A stretch of DNA of 11,434 nt from DAOVQB01 sp023128935. Its GTDB lineage: Bacteria > Eisenbacteria > RBG-16-71-46 > CAIMUX01 > WJJG01. The DNA lies in the NCBI GenBank assembly GCA_030628905.1, contig DAOVQB010000144.1, positions 1 to 11,434 on the forward strand. The letters run 5' to 3'. The notes beneath the pieces were generated by a model. It was not told the origin of the DNA and made no database searches. It saw only the letters and a program-made list of their open reading frames with translations. Position numbers and translations under genes: made by a program. Positions 7,344 to 11,434 of the stretch are shown piece by piece; positions within the stretch are counted from its first letter, which is position 1, and every line of letters starts with the position of its first letter.

Positions 7344-7742
7344 CTACCTAAGGAGTGGGAAACGATCTACTTCGTCATCATCGTAGGCATCCAGGCAATC
7401 ATCCTCTTGGTCGGCATCATCCTTTTGGTCGGCATCATCCTCCGGGCCAACCAGTAAATCGCTGTCCTCGTCGTCTTCATCCTCGTCGAAGTCGTCGAGA
7501 TCCTCATCATCGAGATCGTCGTCTAGATCGTCATCATCGAGATCGTCATCATCGAGATCGTCGTCGTCTAGATCCTCATCGAACTCCTCGTCGAAATCAT
7601 CGTCAAGAAGCTCATCATCTAGATCATCATCGTCATCCTCGAAATCTACGTCATCTTCTTCGAGATCGTCGCCAGTATCATCGTAGTTTTCGTATTCGTC
7701 GTCGTCGTGGACCAAGCTCCACGTGTTGCGGTGACCGCGCAT
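7344..7742 (-). CDS. Extremely acidic low-complexity Asp-rich protein
   Basis: Of 132 residues, 78 are Asp or Glu by my count, mostly in repeats of DLDDD type between residues 45 and 85, with DDADQKDDADQEDD near 104-117. Only the first dozen residues (MRGHRNTWSLVH) and the last few (RFPLLR) are different. Translation is credible: GGGAGGGG lies 4 bases before the ATG, and a TTGACA-type promoter lies upstream. No signal peptide, membrane segment or known domain is visible. Such chains are disordered and bind cations or basic proteins; function here is unknown. It is followed after 26 bases by the PP2C phosphatase and probably shares its transcript. The opposite strand also reads as a long His/Arg-rich frame, but that is a mirror of the GAT/GAC repeats and lacks a ribosome site. 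Confidence 0.75.
   Translation of the reverse strand: MRGHRNTWSLVHDDDEYENYDDTGDDLEEDDVDFEDDDDDLDDELLDDDFDEEFDEDLDDDDLDDDDLDDDDLDDDLDDEDLDDFDEDEDDEDSDLLVGPEDDADQKDDADQEDDCLDAYDDDEVDRFPLLR
7446..7668. repeat. GAT/GAC codon microsatellite inside the acidic gene
   Basis: The middle of the acidic gene is built of near-identical 15-base units (ATCATCGAGATCGTC on the + strand) and shorter trinucleotide runs. The units are in frame, so gain or loss of one would change the protein by five residues without breaking it. Confidence 0.7.
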
Positions 7743-7797
7743 ATTACCCCTCCCGATCTGCCGCCACTCGATTTAGTCATTACCCATAGCAATAGGT

Positions 7798-7827
7798 ATG
7801 TAACTAGGGCCCGGTTCCGGCTGTCAA
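7798..7827 (-). promoter_or_regulatory. Candidate promoter of the acidic protein-PP2C unit
   Basis: Read on the - strand, a perfect -35 box TTGACA (7827-7822) is followed after 18 bases by TTACAT (7803-7798), a weak -10 box. It lies about 55 bases upstream of the acidic protein start. The -35 match is exact, but the -10 is poor and could be shifted by a base or two. Confidence 0.4.
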
Positions 7828-7998
7828 ACGAAAAAAGCACTCCACTTGCGATGCATCGTTTCGAATCCGTAGAATGGGGTTTTGCCACGCTTGCCGTGGG
7901 GGGTCGTGTGCGGCACCCCCATTGGCCTACGTGGGGCTAGCCGGATCTCGGGCATAGCACCCTGGAATCCGGATTGAGACAGGCATAAGGGGGGCTCC

Positions 7999-9360
7999 AT
8001 GTTGGAGGAATCGACAGTACGGTCACCATGGCGGTCTTTGGGAACGCTGCGGACTCTAATCCAGAGGCTCCCGGCCCACTTGGCCCTGACTGCCGCCTGG
8101 ACCCTGATGGCCTGCGGGTCTGGCCAGGCCTTCTATCAGGATGGAGAGGTGAGCGCCATTCTCTTCAACCGCGACCGCGCGGAGCAGCTCGAGGTACCGC
8201 TGGTGCTATTGGCCCACCAGAGCCACTATGAGATGCGTGGCAACGGGCGCAGAACGATACATGAGCACTTGATCTGGTACGTCGGGGATCCAGGCCACCC
8301 GTTCTGCGAGACCGTCAAGCGGCCCGGTGTGGTGGTAGACAACATGATCGAGATCTTCCTGCTGAAGCGGTGCCGGATCCATCGGGGTCAAGACACATTG
8401 CTGGTTGAACCGGACCGATGGGAACTCCACGCTCCCCGGAACTGGCCCAGCGAGGGCTGCCAGCCCTGGAGCGAAGTGAGCGCCGAGTTGCCCAAACTCA
8501 AGCCAGGCGATATCGTTGAGCTGGCCTACAGTCTAGATAACCGTTGGACTACGAGCCGCATCCCATCTGACTGGGTGGTTTCACCGCTGGTTGTCACGGG
8601 CGCACCAACGTTGGAGCGCCACATAATTTTCAGTTCCGATACCATCCGCAATGGCCGGGTGGATGTGATCGGCCAGAGCGTGCGTCCCATCCGCCATTAC
8701 GGCGGGGCCCTCACCAAGACCGAGTTCATGATCGCCGACTTGCCCGCGGGACCGGCGGATCCCACCTCGCTGGAGACTCCCAGAGCCTACTTCACCTCCC
8801 ATCAGAACTGGACATCCCTGCGCCGCATGCTCCAGCGCTATTTTCATTGGAGCATCTCGGATGGGGAGAAGTTGCTGAAGGAGCTCGGCCACTCAATTAT
8901 GGAAACCCACCGGGCCTCACGCGACCGTCTGAAGGCCGTTTTGGAGCATGTGGAGCGCCACTGCAAGGGCATCCCGGTCAGCCTCACGGCTTCCACCTAC
9001 TATCCGCGGAATGTTCAGCTATCCTACGGAAAGGGCGCCGCCGATCCGATGGAACGTGCGCTCCTCGTAACAGCGCTGGCGGGCGCTGCAATAATGAAGG
9101 TGGACGTCTTTCTGGCACGCGGCAACGTGGATGACTTCCGTCCCGATCTCCCAACCCCAATGCAGTTCGACCGCGTGATCCTTCGCGTGCTACTCGCAGA
9201 GGAGGACCGCTATGCGCTGATCGATCCCCTCCGACCAGACCTGCAGGAGATCGAAAAGGAGACACCGGATCTGCTCCTGATGGGTATTGAAGATACGTGG
9301 CCGGGGTTCTATCAGATCGGCCCCGACGGGGATCTCGAATCCGTGAAGGTAGCCCCCTAG
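7999..9360 (+). CDS. Predicted lipoprotein, DUF3857/transglutaminase-like without catalytic Cys
   Basis: This 453-residue protein has a long basic N-terminus, a hydrophobic stretch and a lipobox LMAC-G with Cys39, so it is probably a lipid-anchored envelope protein; cleavage at GQA-F (residue 44) is an alternative. Residues about 80-260 resemble the beta-rich DUF3857 domain (KLKPGDIVELAYSLDNRW at 166-183, DWVVSPLVVTGAPTLERHII at 191-210). Residues about 265-415 follow the layout of the transglutaminase-like domain that usually comes next (helical FTSHQNWTSLRRML, then ERALLVTALAGAAI at 352-365, then YALIDPLRPDL at 405-415). The Gly-Asp-Cys-Lys-Asp motif expected just before that helix is replaced by GKGAADPM (344-351), so no nucleophilic Cys is available and protease or transglutaminase activity is unlikely. 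The start follows a strong ribosome site (AAGGGGGG). The family call is from layout and is moderately sure. Confidence 0.72.
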   Translation: MLEESTVRSPWRSLGTLRTLIQRLPAHLALTAAWTLMACGSGQAFYQDGEVSAILFNRDRAEQLEVPLVLLAHQSHYEMRGNGRRTIHEHLIWYVGDPGHPFCETVKRPGVVVDNMIEIFLLKRCRIHRGQDTLLVEPDRWELHAPRNWPSEGCQPWSEVSAELPKLKPGDIVELAYSLDNRWTTSRIPSDWVVSPLVVTGAPTLERHIIFSSDTIRNGRVDVIGQSVRPIRHYGGALTKTEFMIADLPAGPADPTSLETPRAYFTSHQNWTSLRRMLQRYFHWSISDGEKLLKELGHSIMETHRASRDRLKAVLEHVERHCKGIPVSLTASTYYPRNVQLSYGKGAADPMERALLVTALAGAAIMKVDVFLARGNVDDFRPDLPTPMQFDRVILRVLLAEEDRYALIDPLRPDLQEIEKETPDLLLMGIEDTWPGFYQIGPDGDLESVKVAP

Positions 9361-9420
9361 CCTCGGATATCTCACCAAGCAACTAGCAAGCTGCAACCCG
9401 ATTCGGTTAACCACAGAGCT

Positions 9421-9521
9421 GAGACCGGGTCCCCATAATGGCCCACAGCGAATCCGTGGCGCCTGCCCCGTCCAGGGGCAGACGCAAGTTGAGCGCCGGG
9501 CCCTTATGGGGACCCGGGCTC
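9421..9521. repeat. Large nested inverted repeat, possible structured RNA or small element
   Basis: The arms 9421-9444 and 9498-9521 are complementary at 22 of 24 positions (mismatches at 9424/9518 and 9439/9503). Nested inside are GGCGC/GCGCC (9458-9462 with 9493-9497), abutting the outer stem, and the hairpin CTGCCCC/GGGGCAG (9463-9469 with 9475-9481) with a 5-base loop. A further fold, GCGGA/TCCGC (9558-9562 with 9593-9597), lies just beyond. GAGCT occurs on both sides (9416-9420 and 9526-9530). The element sits between two convergent genes. It is longer than an ordinary terminator stem and has no T-tract, so a structured non-coding RNA or a small mobile-element relic is also possible. Confidence 0.7.
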
Positions 9522-9628
9522 GGCGGAGCTTGAGGAAAAGTCCGGGCCAGACCCTGGGCGGATCCAGCCTCGGCTGTGCTTGGATAGAGAAGTCCGCGCC
9601 AGGGGTGTGGAATCCCATTCACTGGACC

Positions 9629-10165
9629 TCACTCCGAAAGCGACTTGAGCGCCCGCTGGTAGGCATGGAAAGTGCGCTCACCGAATAGGACCATCTTGAC
9701 ATGTGTAACGCGCGGCTCCCGCTTCAGGAATCGTAGGATCGTATCCAGCGCAATCACCGATGCTTCCTCAAGCGGGTAGCCGTAGACGCCGGTTGAGATC
9801 GAGGGAAAGGCGATCGAGCTGCCTCCCAGGGAAACCAGCAGATTCAGCGATTCCCGGTACGCCGAAGCTAGCAGCGCGGCTTCCTCCTGGCCCCCTCCCC
9901 GCCAGATAGGACCCACCGCATGGATGACCCACCGGGCAGCGAGCTTTCCGCCAGTCGTCGCCACCGCCTTTCCAGTCGGACAACCCCCGATCCGGCGGCA
10001 TTCCTCGAGGATCTCTGGTCCGCCGGCCCCGTGGATGGCGCCGTCCACGCCACCACCCCCGCGCAGACCGGCATTCGCCGCTGTCACCAGTGCATCCGCC
10101 TTTATCTGAGTGATGTCTCCCTGCAGCAGCTCGATCCTGTCGTGGATCCGAGGAGGCGTTGTCAT
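9629..10165 (-). CDS. Macro-domain protein, likely ADP-ribose deacetylase/hydrolase
   Basis: A single macro domain of about 178 residues, the fold that binds ADP-ribose and, in the YmdB/MacroD group, cleaves O-acetyl-ADP-ribose or removes ADP-ribose from acidic side chains. Counting from the upstream Met at 10177, visible motifs are LLQGDITQIKADALVTAAN (17-35, Asp21 contacts adenine, Asn35 in the active site), GGGGVDGAIHGAGG (40-53, the catalytic-site loop with Asp45), CPTGKAVATTGG (66-77) and PSISTGVYGYPLEEA (125-139, the diphosphate loop). I prefer the second Met because GGAGGG lies 4 bases before it; the alternative start at 10177 adds four residues. The gene converges on the lipoprotein gene and diverges from the DUF362 gene. 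No ADP-ribosyltransferase is present nearby, so a general metabolic or repair role is more likely than a toxin-antitoxin pair. Confidence 0.9.
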   Translation of the reverse strand: MTTPPRIHDRIELLQGDITQIKADALVTAANAGLRGGGGVDGAIHGAGGPEILEECRRIGGCPTGKAVATTGGKLAARWVIHAVGPIWRGGGQEEAALLASAYRESLNLLVSLGGSSIAFPSISTGVYGYPLEEASVIALDTILRFLKREPRVTHVKMVLFGERTFHAYQRALKSLSE

Positions 10166-10204
10166 ACAGCCCTCCATTCCCCTTCGGCCGGCTGGTTCGT
10201 TCCC

Positions 10205-10234
10205 TCGACTTCGGGAAGTATGATAGCCTATGTT
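10205..10234 (+). promoter_or_regulatory. Weak candidate promoter for the DUF362 gene
   Basis: TCGACT (10205-10210) and TATGTT (10229-10234) are 18 bases apart and each matches the sigma-70 consensus at four of six positions. A TATGAT at 10219-10224 is a better -10 box but lacks a -35 partner. The pair is in the only gap that could hold this gene's promoter. Confidence 0.22.
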
Positions 10235-10367
10235 AGATTCGATCAGGAGATCGGACGCGAAGGCGAAGGCATTGCGGTAGTACCACTGTGCAATCCGCGG
10301 CCCCTCACGCGCTGGGTCGCCAGCCTGCCAAGGCTATGGGCCACAAGGCTAGAAATGGAACGCTTGT

Positions 10368-11270
10368 ATGACATCGCTCTCCAGGCGCGAGCTACTGCGC
10401 AGGATCGGTATCGGTCTCATCGGGCTTCCCCCGCTGCTGCACCCCACGCCCGCCCGAACAGCGGAGATCCCACGCTGCGTCCTGGCCAAGAACGCAGACC
10501 CTTCCGAGCTCACTCGCAGGGCGATAGCTGCGCTGGGCGGGATGGAGCGCTTTGTCTCCAAGGGTACCTGCGTGGTGATCAAGCCCAACATCGGCTGGGA
10601 CCGCACACCCCAGCAGGGCGCAACAACACATCCCGAGGTGGTCGCCACGCTCGTTGCGCTCTCCCTGAGGGCGGGTGCCAAGAAGGTTCATGTCATGGAC
10701 CATACCTGCAATGACGCGCGACGCTGCTACCGCCGGAGCGGGATCGAGAAAGCGGCCAAGGCCGCCGGTGCAAAGATGGTCCACCTGCGCCCCGGCCGTG
10801 GGGTTCCGATGAAGGTCGGCGCAGAGCTGCTTGGAAACTGGCCCGTCTTCCGTGAAGTGGTTGAGGCTGATGTGTTGATCAATGTGCCCATCGCCAAGCA
10901 CCATTCTCTTTCGCGCGCAACGCTGGGGATGAAAAACTGGTTCGGGGCAGTTGACGGGCGGCGCGACCAGCTCCACCAGGACGTGGCACTCGCCAGTGTG
11001 GAAATGGCCGCTTTTTTCAAGCCCCACTTGACTGTCCTGGATGGAACACGGGTGCTGCTTCGCAACGGCCCGCAGGGCGGCAACCTCGACGACCTCTCCC
11101 GTCCCCACATGCTGATGGCCGGTACGGACCCAGTTGCGATCGACGCCTTTGGGGGCAGCCTTCTCGGACTCACCCCGGAGGACCTGCCGCACATCGGCAT
11201 GGCGGAGGAGCGCGGTCTGGGAAGTCGCAAATGGAACACGGCGGACGTCACCGTGCTGGATCTGGGCTGA
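10368..11270 (+). CDS. Tat-exported DUF362 domain protein
   Basis: This 300-residue protein begins with a twin-arginine signal (SRRELL at 5-10, hydrophobic GIGLIGLPPLL, likely cleavage near ARTA-E, residues 29-33). Tat export implies folding in the cytoplasm, often with a cofactor. The mature part is one DUF362 domain: CVVIKPNIGW (68-77), HPEVVATLV (88-96), GAKKVHVMDHT (103-113), ADVLINVPIAKHHSL (167-181), LGMKNWFGAVDG (186-197) and a C-terminal DPVAIDAFGGSLLGL (254-268). Many DUF362 proteins carry a 4Fe-4S ferredoxin domain; none is present here, and the few Cys residues are scattered. The biochemical function of DUF362 is not settled. The chosen ATG is the start that gives the Tat motif; GGA lies about 8 bases upstream. 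An inverted-repeat terminator overlaps the last base of the stop codon. Confidence 0.88.
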   Translation: MTSLSRRELLRRIGIGLIGLPPLLHPTPARTAEIPRCVLAKNADPSELTRRAIAALGGMERFVSKGTCVVIKPNIGWDRTPQQGATTHPEVVATLVALSLRAGAKKVHVMDHTCNDARRCYRRSGIEKAAKAAGAKMVHLRPGRGVPMKVGAELLGNWPVFREVVEADVLINVPIAKHHSLSRATLGMKNWFGAVDGRRDQLHQDVALASVEMAAFFKPHLTVLDGTRVLLRNGPQGGNLDDLSRPHMLMAGTDPVAIDAFGGSLLGLTPEDLPHIGMAEERGLGSRKWNTADVTVLDLG

Positions 11271-11303
11271 TATAGAACAACCAACCCCCTGGTTGTTCTA
11301 TAT
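11270..11303. terminator. Shared inverted-repeat terminator between convergent genes
   Basis: ATATAGAACAACCA (11270-11283) and its exact reverse complement (11290-11303) form a 14-bp perfect stem with the 6-base loop ACCCCC. It starts at the last base of the DUF362 stop codon and ends 3 bases before the stop of the opposing gene, so it can end transcripts from both sides. The T/A-rich foot of the stem (TCTATAT and the mirror) stands in for a T-tract. Confidence 0.75.
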
Positions 11304-11306
11304 GGT

Positions 11307-11434
11307 CTAGTCCCCCGCTGTAAAGGTGATCGTGCAACCTTGCTCGCCCGCGGAGCACGGCCACTGATCCAGATGCACACCCGATTCATCCGTTACCTCG
11401 GGCGTGACTATCACAGTATAGGTGGTGTCCGCTC
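11307..11434 (-). CDS. C-terminal end of a probable exported beta-rich protein (partial)
   Basis: The last 41 codons of a gene that enters from the right, ending at TAG (11309-11307). The peptide (YTVIVTPEVTDESG, then WPCSAGEQGC and TITFTAGD) alternates hydrophobic and polar residues like beta strands and has two Cys seven residues apart, which suits an extracytoplasmic protein with a disulfide. The frame is open to the window edge. The start, full length and family cannot be seen. Confidence 0.6.
   Translation of the reverse strand, partial: ADTTYTVIVTPEVTDESGVHLDQWPCSAGEQGCTITFTAGD

Noticed and set aside
7356..7789. Long + strand frame rich in His, Arg and Asp opposite the acidic gene
   Set aside because: It is the mirror reading of the GAT/GAC repeats and has no ribosome site; the - strand frame has a strong ribosome site and promoter.
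7855..7868. T-arm-like TTTCGAATCC suggesting a tRNA
   Set aside because: No acceptor stem, D-arm or anticodon arm can be fitted around it.
9532..9547. GAGGAAAAGTCCGGGC, close to the conserved 5' P4 segment of bacterial RNase P RNA
   Set aside because: It has one extra A. The partner segment (AGAA-CCGGCTTA type) is absent, and there are fewer than 100 bases before the macro-domain gene, too little for an RNase P RNA. At most it is a chance match or a relic.
9920..10714. 264-codon + strand frame spanning the macro-domain and DUF362 genes
   Set aside because: It overlaps two well-supported genes in other frames and has no recognisable domain. The part in the gap (from an ATG at 10220) runs on into the DUF362 gene.
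9629..11270. Macro domain plus DUF362 as a DarTG-like or other defence module
   Set aside because: There is no ADP-ribosyltransferase toxin, the genes are divergent, and the other gene is an exported DUF362 protein, so the pairing looks incidental.

Overview
The window is moderately GC-rich, densely coded DNA from a bacterium that uses the standard code and strong Shine-Dalgarno sites. It looks Gram-negative and free-living: it carries nucleotide-sugar genes of the kind used for LPS or other surface glycans, a likely lipoprotein, a twin-arginine exported protein and other exported proteins. I cannot place it in a phylum from sequence alone; an uncultured environmental lineage would fit. There is no CRISPR array, rRNA, tRNA or recognisable transposase.

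Layout. (1) 1-377 holds no gene I can assign. (2) 378-1101, + strand: a class I SAM-dependent methyltransferase, then a 38-residue membrane microprotein resembling the first half of DUF6132 proteins; 1102-1508 has no supported gene. (3) 1509-3209, - strand: a large exported protein of unknown function. (4) 3468-6267, + strand, probably one operon behind a promoter near 3344-3372: a WlbA-type Gfo/Idh/MocA sugar-nucleotide dehydrogenase, a DegT/DnrJ/EryC1 PLP aminotransferase and a SpoU/TrmH-family RNA 2'-O-ribose methyltransferase. (5) 6276-6413: a 37-bp tandem repeat whose units resemble the 3' end, stop codon included, of the next gene. (6) 7742-6424, - strand: an extremely acidic protein followed by a PP2C-type Ser/Thr phosphatase. 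(7) 7999-9360, + strand: a predicted lipoprotein with a DUF3857/transglutaminase-like layout that lacks the catalytic cysteine motif. (8) 9361-9628: a convergent intergenic stretch with a large nested inverted repeat that could be a structured RNA or a small element. (9) 10165-9629, - strand: a macro-domain ADP-ribose hydrolase, divergent from (10) 10368-11270, + strand, a Tat-exported DUF362 protein. (11) A strong inverted-repeat terminator, then the 3' end of a - strand gene that runs off the window.

How the genes relate. The dehydrogenase and aminotransferase act in sequence: C3 oxidation of a UDP-N-acetylhexosaminuronate, then transamination of the 3-keto group. The acetyltransferase and epimerase that usually complete the route are not in the window. 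The other genes look like housekeeping or envelope genes in short transcription units, not one dedicated system. I see no clear new multi-gene system. The most unusual items are the PP2C-tail tandem repeats, the acidic protein paired with the phosphatase, the structured intergenic element at 9421-9521, the cysteine-less transglutaminase-like lipoprotein, and the shortened DUF6132-like protein.
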